A DNA stretch of 49,388 nt from Ilumatobacteraceae bacterium. Its GTDB lineage: Bacteria > Actinomycetota > Acidimicrobiia > Acidimicrobiales > Ilumatobacteraceae. The first letter of the stretch is position 1, and each line of letters starts with the position of its first letter. The notes beneath the pieces were generated by a model, which had not been told where the DNA came from, ran no database searches, and saw only the letters and a list, made by a program, of their open reading frames with translations. Positions 41,176 to 49,166 of this stretch are shown piece after piece. The DNA lies in NCBI GenBank assembly GCA_013213745.1, contig JABSQH010000005.1:75239-124626 (forward strand), written 5' to 3'. The position numbers were made by a program, and so were the translations under genes.

Positions 41176-42189
41176 CTACTGGGCATGAGGCCACTCCGGA
41201 CAGCCAGCGGCGAACCACTCTCCGAGGCGGGCCAGACCGTCGTCGATCGACACGCGCGGGTGCCAGCGAAGATCGGCTGCCGCCGGGCGTGGATCAAACC
41301 AATGCGCTGTGCCCAACTGCTCGGCGACGAATTCCGTGATCGGGGGTTCGGTGCGCGGCGCGAGCAACGCCCAGGCACGCTCGACGAACGCGCCCACCGG
41401 CCGCGCGACCCGCATCGGCACGCGCCGCGGCGCGAACGGCACCCCGGCGGCGGCGCAGATCCCAGCGACCAGTTCGGCGATCGGACGGGGCTCACCGTTG
41501 GCGACCACGTACGCGCGGCCGGCGCACGGCGCATCGGGCTCGAGTGCGTCGACCGCAGCGACCAGCGCATCGACTGCGTTGTCGACGTAGGCCGTGTCGA
41601 TCAATGCCGTTCCGGTCCCCACCATCGCCAACCGACCTGCGCGGGCGCGTTCGACGATTCGGCCGACGAGTTGCTCGTCGCCGGGCCCCCACACGAGGTG
41701 TGGGCGAATTGCTACGACGCGCGTGGGTCCCTCGGCGGGCGCCAGCACCAGCTGCTCGGCCATCGCCTTCGACTCGGGATACCACGCCCGCCGACGGCCG
41801 ACGATGGGCGGTCCGGCCCCCTCGCCGACCAGCGAGTCACCTTCGTGCGCAACCGACGGCGACGACACGTGCACGAGACGCTCGGTGCCGGCACCGCGGG
41901 CGGCCCTGAGCACGTTGGCCGTGCCATCGACGTTGACCGAGCGAAAGTCCTCCCAGCTCCCGACGACCCCGACTCGAGCCGCCAGGTGAACAACGGCGTC
42001 ACAACCATCGACCGCGTCGGCGACGATGCGGTCGTCGCGCACATCCCCGAGCACCTGCCGCACGTCGAACGCATCGAGCGCGGCGACGTGGCGTCGTTGC
42101 AATGTCACCACGTCGTCACCGCGCCCAGCCAGAGCAGCGACGACCCCACATCCGATTCGGCTCGATGCCCCGGTGACGAGCGTGCGCAT
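41176..42189 (-). CDS. oleD: OleD, NADPH-dependent 2-alkyl-3-ketoalkanoate reductase
   Basis: Extended SDR/epimerase-fold protein of 337 residues: RTLVTGASSRIGCGVVAAL (Rossmann loop), DAVVHLAARVGVVGSWEDFRSVNVDGTANVLRAARGAG, HVSSPSVAH (Ser), YPESKAMAEQLVL (YxxxK) and RPHLVWGPGD. It is the last gene of oleA-oleBC-oleD, where OleD reduces the OleA product (2-alkyl-3-ketoacid) to the beta-hydroxy acid. This assignment comes from the operon and is consistent with the fold (relatives include 3-beta-HSD-like enzymes). The ATG at 42189 is 2 nt after the oleBC stop. Confidence 0.88.
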   Translation of the reverse strand: MRTLVTGASSRIGCGVVAALAGRGDDVVTLQRRHVAALDAFDVRQVLGDVRDDRIVADAVDGCDAVVHLAARVGVVGSWEDFRSVNVDGTANVLRAARGAGTERLVHVSSPSVAHEGDSLVGEGAGPPIVGRRRAWYPESKAMAEQLVLAPAEGPTRVVAIRPHLVWGPGDEQLVGRIVERARAGRLAMVGTGTALIDTAYVDNAVDALVAAVDALEPDAPCAGRAYVVANGEPRPIAELVAGICAAAGVPFAPRRVPMRVARPVGAFVERAWALLAPRTEPPITEFVAEQLGTAHWFDPRPAAADLRWHPRVSIDDGLARLGEWFAAGCPEWPHAQ

Positions 42190-42191
42190 CG

Positions 42192-44780
42192 TCAGTGTCG
42201 GCGCAGCGCCTTGGTGCGGCGTCCGGCCAACACGTCGCCGGCCCAGCGGGCGACTGCGGCACGATCGATCTTCGCTTCGTGGCGGATGTCGACGGGGATC
42301 TCACCGGCCGCCAGCACGGCGGCGACGGCGGCACCCACTGGCTCGACGGCAGACCGCACCTTGGCAGCGATGTCGGCGCTGGCGAGTCCGTTCTGCCCAC
42401 GTTGCTCGACCACCACGACCAATTGTTGACGGCCGTGCGGGCCAACACCGACGGCGGCCACTCTGGTTCCACGGAGGCGACGCTCGACCGCCCGCTCGAC
42501 GGGGACCGGCGTGACCGGCCCTGGAGCGGCATCGATGACGTGCACGCTCCGACCTTCCACCCACAGTCGACCCAGCTCGTCAACGTGGCCGACGTCGCCC
42601 GTGCGATGCCATCGGGTACCGGTCGCATCGGCCGGCCGAGCCGCTGCCTCGATCGCCCAGAGGCCGTCGTACCCAGCGCTGGTCCATGGCGATCGGACCA
42701 GGATTTCACCCATCGCACCCACAGGAAGCGCAACCACCGGCTCGCCGGCGTCGAATTCGCGGGCCGTAATCATCACGTCGACCCCGCCGACCGGCGACCC
42801 GACACAGACTCCGCCGTGCGGGTCGTCACCATCGGCTGCGTCGATCGCCGCAAGCTCGATGTCGGCGACGGGCAGTGACTCCGTCATGCCATAGGGCGTG
42901 TGCAGCGTGGCGGCCGGCGCCAGATTGGCCACGTCGTGCAACAGCTCCGACGGCACCGGCGCACCGGCGCTCATCACCACCCGAAGTGGGCGCAGCCCGT
43001 CGATCTCGGCGCCGCCGTCGACGGCGCTGGCAGTGCGCACGACGTTGGCCAGGGCGGCCGGCGAGGCAAACGCCATCGTTGCTCCCACTTTGCTGCAGGC
43101 GTCGGACAACGCCGCTGCCGTCAGTGCGCCGGGTCGGGTGACATCGCTGTCGGGGAGTGCCGTCGTGATACCCAGGCCCGGCCCGTAGAGCGCAAACGGC
43201 GCGAATGCGGCGACGAGGCGATCATCGGCCGATATGGCATACGTCGCGGCCAGCGCGTCACGCTGCGCACCCAACTGGGCATGTGTGTAGCGCACCCCTT
43301 TGGCCGGCCCCGTCGCACCCGAGGTGAACAAGACTGCCGCCGGTTCGCCGGGTGCCGGTACGGGCAGCTCGCCCGCCGGTGGTCCATCGACGAGTTCACC
43401 TGGATCGATCATCTTCGCCCCTGGGGCCCACCGCAACACCTGGGCTGCTGCTCTCGCCTGTCGTGGCCCGACGACGAACCGCGGCCGCGACGAGCGGATC
43501 GCCGTTCGCAGCCCAGATAGCCCCAGCCCACGGTCGGCAACGGTGGCAGCTCCACCGGCGCGCACGATTGCATATGCCACGACGAGGGCGTCGATGCCGG
43601 GTGGGGTGAGCACGGCTACGCGGTCACCTGGCTGGACGCCGGCGCTACGCAGCGCGCGTGCCCCGCGCTCGATCCGCTCCAACATCTCGACCCACGTCAG
43701 TGCGTCACCACTCGCCATGTCGACCACGGCGCGTTCGGCGCCGCGACTCGACGCCATGTCCTCGATCGCCGCCCACAACGGACGATGGTCGGCGGCGCTC
43801 GTGTCGCCCGAGACCTCGCTGACCGACGTCGCGGCGGCTGGCGTGGACGCACCATCGCCGTCGAGCCAGTCGGCAATCACCCTCGCCGCCGACGGTGCCC
43901 CAATGTGCTCCAGCGGCAGCAAGTGACCACCGCGGGGGAACCGATGACGATCGGCATGCGGCATCCGGGCGGCCAGGTCGTCGAGGAAGTCGTCGTTGAA
44001 CACCGGATCGTCAGGACCCCACGCCAACAACACGGGAGCGCGCACGTCATTCAGACGTTCGGCGACAGCGGCGAGGTCGGTCTCGCTCGGCGCGTCGTGG
44101 CGCAAGGGAATGTCATCCACGAAGTCGGCGATCGCCGCCCGCTGCGGTGCGCCGCGATACGGGGCGGCGAGCGCGGATCGCTCGACCTTGGTCAGCCGAT
44201 CGCGCGACAGCCTGCTCGCGCCGCTCACGAACAGCGGAGTCCCGCGACACACCGCGTCGAGGAGGAACGGCGACGCGGCCAACCGGATGATGGCGGGCGC
44301 CGACCGTCCGGCCGGCACGGCGATCCCGGTATTGCACAACACCATCGCCGCCAGATCGTCGGGGTGAGCGACAGCCCATCCCATGGCGATTGCTCCGCCC
44401 CAATCGTGGCCGGCGATCACGATCGGCCCGTCGACGGTGAGCCCGAGCGCATCGATCGCGTCGGCGAGGTCAGCGACGCGGTCTGCGAACCGTCGGCGCG
44501 GCGTGCGCTCGCTGTAGCCCATGCCCAGCTGGTCCACCGCCACGACGCGGTGACGCGGCGCCAATGCGCCAGCGACGGTCGACCAGACGTAGCTCCACGT
44601 GGGGTTGCCGTGCACGCACACCACCGTCGGCCCGGATTCGGCGACCTCGGGCGGCCCCGTGTCGAGCACGTGCCACCGGCGCGCCGCGGCGCCGCGCTCT
44701 GGAACATCGATGGTGCGCGACCAATCAGCCGGCACCCCCCACCGTTCCCAATCGGCGGAAGTCGGCAGCGCCGGAGTCAC
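42192..44780 (-). CDS. oleBC: OleBC fusion: beta-lactone decarboxylase and beta-lactone synthetase
   Basis: A two-domain protein of 862 residues. Residues 1-310 are an alpha/beta hydrolase of the haloalkane-dehalogenase type, with VCVHGNPTWSYVW, nucleophile Asp126 in IAGHDWGGAIAMGWA, and RGGHLLPLEH; this is OleB, which turns a cis-beta-lactone into the cis-olefin plus CO2. Residues about 332-862 are an ANL ligase-like domain with P-loop VLFTSGATGPAKGVRYTH (484-500), FAPFALYGPGLG, MSAGAPVPSELL, TPYGMTESLPV, HRTGDVGHVDELGRLWVEGRSVHVI and IPVDIRHEAKIDRAAVA; this is OleC, which makes the beta-lactone from the beta-hydroxy acid. The GTG at 44780 overlaps the oleA stop by 4 nt. Such fusions are known in Actinomycetota. 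Confidence 0.92.
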   Translation of the reverse strand: MTPALPTSADWERWGVPADWSRTIDVPERGAAARRWHVLDTGPPEVAESGPTVVCVHGNPTWSYVWSTVAGALAPRHRVVAVDQLGMGYSERTPRRRFADRVADLADAIDALGLTVDGPIVIAGHDWGGAIAMGWAVAHPDDLAAMVLCNTGIAVPAGRSAPAIIRLAASPFLLDAVCRGTPLFVSGASRLSRDRLTKVERSALAAPYRGAPQRAAIADFVDDIPLRHDAPSETDLAAVAERLNDVRAPVLLAWGPDDPVFNDDFLDDLAARMPHADRHRFPRGGHLLPLEHIGAPSAARVIADWLDGDGASTPAAATSVSEVSGDTSAADHRPLWAAIEDMASSRGAERAVVDMASGDALTWVEMLERIERGARALRSAGVQPGDRVAVLTPPGIDALVVAYAIVRAGGAATVADRGLGLSGLRTAIRSSRPRFVVGPRQARAAAQVLRWAPGAKMIDPGELVDGPPAGELPVPAPGEPAAVLFTSGATGPAKGVRYTHAQLGAQRDALAATYAISADDRLVAAFAPFALYGPGLGITTALPDSDVTRPGALTAAALSDACSKVGATMAFASPAALANVVRTASAVDGGAEIDGLRPLRVVMSAGAPVPSELLHDVANLAPAATLHTPYGMTESLPVADIELAAIDAADGDDPHGGVCVGSPVGGVDVMITAREFDAGEPVVALPVGAMGEILVRSPWTSAGYDGLWAIEAAARPADATGTRWHRTGDVGHVDELGRLWVEGRSVHVIDAAPGPVTPVPVERAVERRLRGTRVAAVGVGPHGRQQLVVVVEQRGQNGLASADIAAKVRSAVEPVGAAVAAVLAAGEIPVDIRHEAKIDRAAVARWAGDVLAGRRTKALRRH

Positions 44781-45802
44781 CAAACGAGTTCGGCGATACT
44801 GGTGTTGAGGCCCGAGCCGATTCCCATGCAGAGGACACGATCGCCGCGCTGAATGCGATCGGCTGCGCTGACCAGAGTGATCGGAATCGCCGCGGGGCCG
44901 ACGTTGCCGTACCGCGGGAACGTCAGCGGCACCCGATCGATATCGACCCCCAGCCGGTCGGTGATCATGCGCGTGTGCACCTGGCTCACCTGGTGGATCA
45001 CGTACCAATCGAGACCGAGTTCCCAGTCAAACTCGTGTCCGGCGTGTTTCCACGCCGCCTCGGCGAGGTCGAGGCCGGCGACCAGCAATCCATGCGTGTC
45101 GGTCGTCATCCGGTCGAGGTCACCAACACACAGCTCGTGATGCTCGGTGCCCGCACGCGCGATACCGCCGACGAACCGGTGGGCTTCGGGGTGTTCCGAA
45201 GCGCGGCACATGATCGCCGCCGCCGCACCCGACCCGAGCGTGAGCGAGGCAAATTCGGCGAACACGTCGGCCGCCGTGGTGTCCTCACCTCGGAGCCGTT
45301 CGATCGTCGCCAATTGTGTGTGCCGACTGCCTTCGCCGTCGACGATGATCGCATAGTCGATCATCCCGGCGTCGATCGACGCTGCGGCGATTTGCATGCC
45401 GTTGATGAACCCCAGGCAGGCGTTGCCGACGTCGAAGTTCAGGCATGCTGGAGAGAGTTCGAGCTGATGGTGCACCGCGCACGACACCGACGGTTCCAGG
45501 TGGTGTTTGCACACCGAGGTCGAGATCAACATGCCGATGCGCTCGGGATCGATACCGGTCGACTCGATGACGGCTCGACCGGCCATCGCCGCGGCCTCAT
45601 CGAAGGTGACGCCCTCCGGCCACCAGCGGCGCTCCTCGATGCCGGCGAGGTCGGCGAGGGTTCCCGGATTCAGACCGGTGCGCTCGTAGGTCGTAGCGAG
45701 CTGTTCGTCGATCCACGTCGAGGTGATCACCTCGGGCGCCTCGACGGCTTCCACTCCGAGGACGGCGACATCGCGTGGACGGAAGACGGTGTTCCCGGTC
45801 AT
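44777..45802 (-). CDS. oleA: OleA, thiolase-fold acyl-CoA condensing enzyme
   Basis: Non-decarboxylative Claisen condensation of two long-chain acyl-CoAs, giving a 2-alkyl-3-ketoacid. The 341-residue protein is KAS III-like: LADLAGIEERRWWPEG, MLISTSVCKHHLEPSVSCAVHHQL, active-site Cys129 in FDVGNACLGFINGMQIA, TLGSGAAAAIMC, DWYVIHQVSQVHTRMI (His) and FPRYGNVGPAAIPITL (Asn). It differs from FabH in pairing with oleBC and oleD. The ATG at 45802 has a good Shine-Dalgarno (AAAGGA about 8 nt upstream), almost identical to that of the AIM24 gene at 48888. Confidence 0.9.
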   Translation of the reverse strand: MTGNTVFRPRDVAVLGVEAVEAPEVITSTWIDEQLATTYERTGLNPGTLADLAGIEERRWWPEGVTFDEAAAMAGRAVIESTGIDPERIGMLISTSVCKHHLEPSVSCAVHHQLELSPACLNFDVGNACLGFINGMQIAAASIDAGMIDYAIIVDGEGSRHTQLATIERLRGEDTTAADVFAEFASLTLGSGAAAAIMCRASEHPEAHRFVGGIARAGTEHHELCVGDLDRMTTDTHGLLVAGLDLAEAAWKHAGHEFDWELGLDWYVIHQVSQVHTRMITDRLGVDIDRVPLTFPRYGNVGPAAIPITLVSAADRIQRGDRVLCMGIGSGLNTSIAELVW

Positions 45803-45830
45803 CGCGGTTCCTTTCGCATGAGTGCTCCGG

Positions 45831-45836
45831 AGCCTA
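45831..45836 (-). promoter_or_regulatory. Candidate -10 box of the ole operon
   Basis: TAGGCT on the minus strand, about 28 nt before the oleA ATG. This leaves room for a short leader with the Shine-Dalgarno AAAGGA, so oleA would not be leaderless. Confidence 0.35.
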
Positions 45837-45932
45837 CGCCGGAATTGCGCTGAGGTAGCGTCCATGCCGGGGAACTGCAGGAAGTGGAGAACCGTACGCG
45901 GGTGGCGATCCGAGTACCAGAGAGGCGCAATC

Positions 45933-46844
45933 ATGGATCTGAGCAACGACACCGTCGTCGTCATCACCGGCGCGGCGAGCGGAATCGGGCGGGCGATGGC
46001 CAACTCATTCGGCGCTGCCGGCTGCAAGCTGGTGCTGGCCGACGTCAATGCCGACGACCTCGAAGTGGCCGACGGTGAGGTGCGTGCGAGCCACAAGGTC
46101 GACACACTCACCTCGATCACCGACGTCAGCAAAGCCGATCAAGTCGAAGCTCTGGCGGCCGCGACCGTCGACCGGTTCGGGGCGGTCCAGGTGATCTGCA
46201 ATAACGCCGGCGTGGCCGGGAAGGGTGATCCGTGGCTCGGGCCCATCGAGACGTGGGAGTGGACGCTCGGCGTGAACCTCTGGGGCGTGATCCACGGTGT
46301 CCGTGCGTTCTTGCCGCGCATCCTCGAGGCGGGCGGCGGCCACGTGGTCAACACGGCCTCGATCGCCGGGCTGTTTCCCGGATTCGGCCCGGCCTACGAC
46401 GCCAGCAAGCACGCCGTGGTCGCACTGACCGAAGGCCTGTATCACGCGATGGAACCATCGCCGATCCCCGTCGGTGTGAGCTGTCTCTGCCCTGGTTGGG
46501 TGCGCACCGGCATCATCGACGCCGACCGAAATTGGCCCGACGAACTGGGCGAACGGCCCGAACTCGAAGCTGGCCAAGAAGTGCTGTTCAACTACATCCG
46601 CACAGCGATCGAGGAAGGCATGCAGCCCGCCGCGGTCGCCGACATGGTGGTCAGCGCCGTGCGCAAGAACCGATACTGGGTGTTTCCGCATCCCGACTTC
46701 GTCGAGATTGCCATGGATCGCTTCCACTCGATCGGCGAAGGCGTCAATCCGGTGATGCCGAATGAGTCACCGGGCCTTCCCCCGCGCGAGCAGATGGTCG
46801 CCGAGACGATGGCTGCCGTGATGGCAGCGCTCGAAGCGCAATAG
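45933..46844 (+). CDS. Short-chain dehydrogenase/reductase with extended C-terminus
   Basis: SDR of 303 residues: VVVITGAASGIGRAMANSFGAAG (cofactor loop), LADVN (NAD-type acidic residue), NNAGVAGKG, HVVNTASIAGLF with catalytic Ser, and YDASKHAV (YxxxK). After the Rossmann core there is a C-terminal stretch of about 60 residues (VVSAVRKNRYWVFPHPDFVEIAMDRFHSIGEG), as in many actinobacterial SDRs of unknown substrate. The ATG at 45933 has AGAGAGG about 8 nt upstream. It is divergent from oleA (130-nt gap), with no proven link to olefin synthesis. Confidence 0.9.
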   Translation: MDLSNDTVVVITGAASGIGRAMANSFGAAGCKLVLADVNADDLEVADGEVRASHKVDTLTSITDVSKADQVEALAAATVDRFGAVQVICNNAGVAGKGDPWLGPIETWEWTLGVNLWGVIHGVRAFLPRILEAGGGHVVNTASIAGLFPGFGPAYDASKHAVVALTEGLYHAMEPSPIPVGVSCLCPGWVRTGIIDADRNWPDELGERPELEAGQEVLFNYIRTAIEEGMQPAAVADMVVSAVRKNRYWVFPHPDFVEIAMDRFHSIGEGVNPVMPNESPGLPPREQMVAETMAAVMAALEAQ

Positions 46845-46919
46845 CCACGCGCTGGCACCCGTGACCCCCGCTCCCCGGCTGAACGCACGCCGAGAGGAGT
46901 CCGACGCCTTCACGAATAG

Positions 46920-47683
46920 TGCCCCTGCCCACCCGACATCATCTCGGCGGTCTCAGTCGACCTGCCGTCGTGGCCGCCGTTCGATCCCAACGCCTCCGAC
47001 TACGGCATCGTCTGTGCAGCGTCGACCGAGCAGGTGGCGATGACGGTCGATGGCGACAAGGCGTTCATCGAGTTCGATGTCGCGCACACCAACTCGCTGC
47101 AGCGTCTCGACAACGGCGACTACGTCGCGTCGGGGCGGCACCTGGATGCCGCGTACGGCGTCGATCGCTCCACGGGCGAGCTGGCGTGGGTGCTGAGCTC
47201 GACGCCGCCGGCCGGCGGGTCCCCGACGGCGAACGCGCCACGACTCGAGATCCTGAACGACCCCTACGACGGCATCATCCGTCCCCACAACGCACGCTTC
47301 GACGAGGCCACGAACACGCTGACGGTCTTCGACAATCGCACCGCGACGAGCGACCCGGCGCGGGTGGCTGCGTAGCGCATCGACGAGACGAACATGACGG
47401 CCACGCTGCTGTGGCAGCTCCAGGAGCCCGAACAACGGCCGTGCCGAGCCCGGGGTGGCGCCCGCGTGAGCCTGATGGGTCGGTGTCGGTCACGTGGGGC
47501 ACGATGCAACCGGTGTTCCAGGAATACGGCCCGGCCGATGCCGACGGAAATTGCGACCTTCTGCTCTCGATCGCTCAGGTGCCATCGGGGATCAGCTATC
47601 GGATCATCAAGCACGCCCCCGACGCCTTCGACCGCCAGACGCCCAGAGACACTGCGGATGCGTCAATCCCTCCGCTGCTTTAG
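46920..47683 (+). pseudogene. Arylsulfotransferase-like (ASST family) pseudogene
   Basis: One frame from 46920 reads PPDIISAVSVDLPSWPPFDPN, FDVAHTNSLQRLDNGDYVASGRHLDAAYGVDRSTGELAWVL, then IIRPHNARFDEATNTLTVFDNRT, typical ASST beta-propeller blades. It meets an in-frame TAG at 47373-47375. The same frame then resumes as RIDETNMTATLLWQLQEPEQ, and from about 47470 the similarity moves to another frame: DGSVSVTWGTMQPVFQEYGP, GNCDLLLSIAQVPSGISYRIIKHAPDAFDRQT. The 5' part is missing (stop at 46917). At least three lesions make a functional product very unlikely. Confidence 0.8.
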
Positions 47684-47701
47684 CAGCGTTCTCTGACGCC
47701 C

Positions 47702-47962
47702 TCAGCTGTCTTCGACGAGCGCGGCTTTGAACGCGCGGCTCGTGGGGCTCAGATCAAACCTGCCGCTGACGATGCCGAAGACGATGGCGACAACGCCGTA
47801 TGTCGCGACTTGGCCACTCGTTGCATCGGCTGCATCAAAGGTGTTGTCGTCGTTGCTCTGAAAAATCAGGACCACACCGCCGATGACGTCGATAAACGCC
47901 GCCGCGTAGAGGAGCAGGGACAGGAGGCGGACGCCGAATGGTGCATTGCGAGAAGCGGACAC
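47702..47962 (-). CDS. Small membrane protein, two predicted helices
   Basis: An 86-residue protein with a hydrophobic segment at about 12-33 (LLSLLLYAAAFIDVIGGVVLIF), a polar loop (QSNDDNTFDAADATSG) and a second segment at about 51-65 (VATYGVVAIVFGIVSG), ending FKAALVEDS. The family is not recognised; it resembles short DUF-type membrane proteins of actinobacteria. It converges on the ASST pseudogene and lies near tRNA-Gly, so it may belong to the same variable patch. Confidence 0.6.
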   Translation of the reverse strand: MSASRNAPFGVRLLSLLLYAAAFIDVIGGVVLIFQSNDDNTFDAADATSGQVATYGVVAIVFGIVSGRFDLSPTSRAFKAALVEDS

Positions 47963-48062
47963 TCAGGGGACCAGATCACAGCGCCCATCACTCAGGAATG
48001 CCTCGTCTTCGCGTTGATAGTCACCTGGGCAAACGTGCCCGCGACGAGTGTCCTCCGACTTG

Positions 48063-48135
48063 AGCGGACGACCGGGATCGAACCGGCGACCTTCACCTTG
48101 GCAAGGTGACGCTCTACCAACTGAGCCACGTCCGC
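48063..48135 (-). tRNA. tRNA-Gly (GCC)
   Basis: Minus-strand cloverleaf: acceptor GCGGACG/CGTCCGC, D arm GCTC-AGTTGGTA-GAGC, anticodon stem TCACC/GGTGA with loop TTGCCAA (anticodon GCC), T arm GCCGG-TTCGATC-CCGGT, discriminator U73. CCA is not encoded, unlike the tRNA-Cys gene in this window. Confidence 0.95.
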
Positions 48136-48210
48136 GTTGTGCTCTGAACAAGCGGTATCTCATTCAGAGGGACCCTGACTATACCAGCGCCGGGCCTGAC
48201 CCGGCATCGG

Positions 48211-48888
48211 CTACGACCGGTTGCCTGGAAGCTTGGGAGCGAGCCAGTCGATGAAACTCTCCGGGCTGCGGGTCTGGATGTAGGCCCGACCCGGGCCGGT
48301 GAGCTCCACGATGAACCCCTCGCCGCCGAGCATGGTCGACTTCCAGTTGCCAGCCTTGCGGACGGCGTAGCCCACGCCTTCCTGCCAGCCAACCATGTGG
48401 CCCGTGTCGACCACGTACTGCTCGCCGGCGGCGAGGTCGAGGGTGCGGATGGCGCCGTAACTCGAAACGACCAGATCGCCGACGCCGCTGCACTTCAACA
48501 TGAAGAGGCCCTCTTTGCTGAAGAAGGTCTTCGCGCCACCCCACTTGCTGTCGATGTCGACACTCCCAGAAGAGGCGAGGTACGACCCGGACTGCAGATA
48601 CACCGGGGTGTCGCCGATCGGCCAGGTGATGATGTCGCCCGGCAGCGCCGGGGCCACCACGATGTTCTCGTTCGAACCCTTGCTGGTGAACGTGTTCATG
48701 AAAAACGACTCGCCGCCGAGCACCGAACGCCGAAGCCCCTTGAGCACGCCGCCCTGGGTGCTGGTGGCGATGTCGACGTTGGTGGTCATCGCCATCATCG
48801 CGCCCGCCTCGGCGCGTACCGACTCGCCCTCGTCGAGGTGCAGTGTCGCCATGGCGAAGGCTGGACTGTAGGTGATCTCGGTGCGCAT
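48211..48888 (-). CDS. AIM24/TIGR00266-family protein
   Basis: A 225-residue beta-rich protein of the AIM24 (TIGR00266) family. It shows the family pattern LHLDEGESVRAEAGAMMAMTTNVDI, LRRSVLGGESFFMNTFTSKGSN, QSGSYLASSGSVDID, GLFMLKCSGVGDLVVSSYGAI, YVVDTGHMVGWQEGVGYAVRKAG and a C-terminal GPGRAYIQTRSPESFIDWL. Bacterial members are of unknown function; the mitochondrial relative affects inner-membrane organisation. ATG at 48888 has a Shine-Dalgarno AAAGGA. It follows the small gene at 48912 on the same strand and is probably cotranscribed. Confidence 0.9.
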   Translation of the reverse strand: MRTEITYSPAFAMATLHLDEGESVRAEAGAMMAMTTNVDIATSTQGGVLKGLRRSVLGGESFFMNTFTSKGSNENIVVAPALPGDIITWPIGDTPVYLQSGSYLASSGSVDIDSKWGGAKTFFSKEGLFMLKCSGVGDLVVSSYGAIRTLDLAAGEQYVVDTGHMVGWQEGVGYAVRKAGNWKSTMLGGEGFIVELTGPGRAYIQTRSPESFIDWLAPKLPGNRS

Positions 48889-48911
48889 CGATTCGGTTCC
48901 TTTCGGTGAGA

Positions 48912-49136
48912 TCAGCGCTGGTCGTCGGTTCGCAGGTCGATGCGCAACGTCAGCACACCGTCGTCGAGGCTGACATCGGCGTCGCCGACGATGGCGAAGT
49001 CCTGGAAGTCGAGCTGGGACTGCCGAATGAACTCTTGGCGCTCTTCGCCAGCCACCGGCGGGAGTGGACGCTTCTTCACCGCAGCGGCGCGCTTGCGAAA
49101 CCGCTCCAACATTGCATCGACATCGAGGGAAGCCAC
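48912..49136 (-). CDS. Conserved-looking small soluble protein
   Basis: 74 residues: a basic helix (DAMLERFRKRAAAVKKRPLPPVAGEERQEFIRQSQLDFQDFAI) followed by two predicted strands (DADVSLDDGVLTLRIDLR). The GTG at 49136 lies 7 nt after TAGGGT, a leaderless pattern. The gene is 23 nt upstream of the AIM24-type gene, probably in one operon. Family not recognised. Confidence 0.7.
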   Translation of the reverse strand: MASLDVDAMLERFRKRAAAVKKRPLPPVAGEERQEFIRQSQLDFQDFAIVGDADVSLDDGVLTLRIDLRTDDQR

Positions 49137-49143
49137 GACGTCG

Positions 49144-49149
49144 ACCCTA
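49144..49149 (-). promoter_or_regulatory. Leaderless -10 box of the small gene at 48912-49136
   Basis: TAGGGT on the minus strand, 7 nt before the GTG at 49136. Confidence 0.45.
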
Positions 49150-49166
49150 CTGTGGCCGCTCCGCCG

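Noticed and set aside
47963-48163. A 66-codon minus-strand frame across tRNA-Gly
   Set aside because: It runs through a complete tRNA cloverleaf and has no independent coding evidence.
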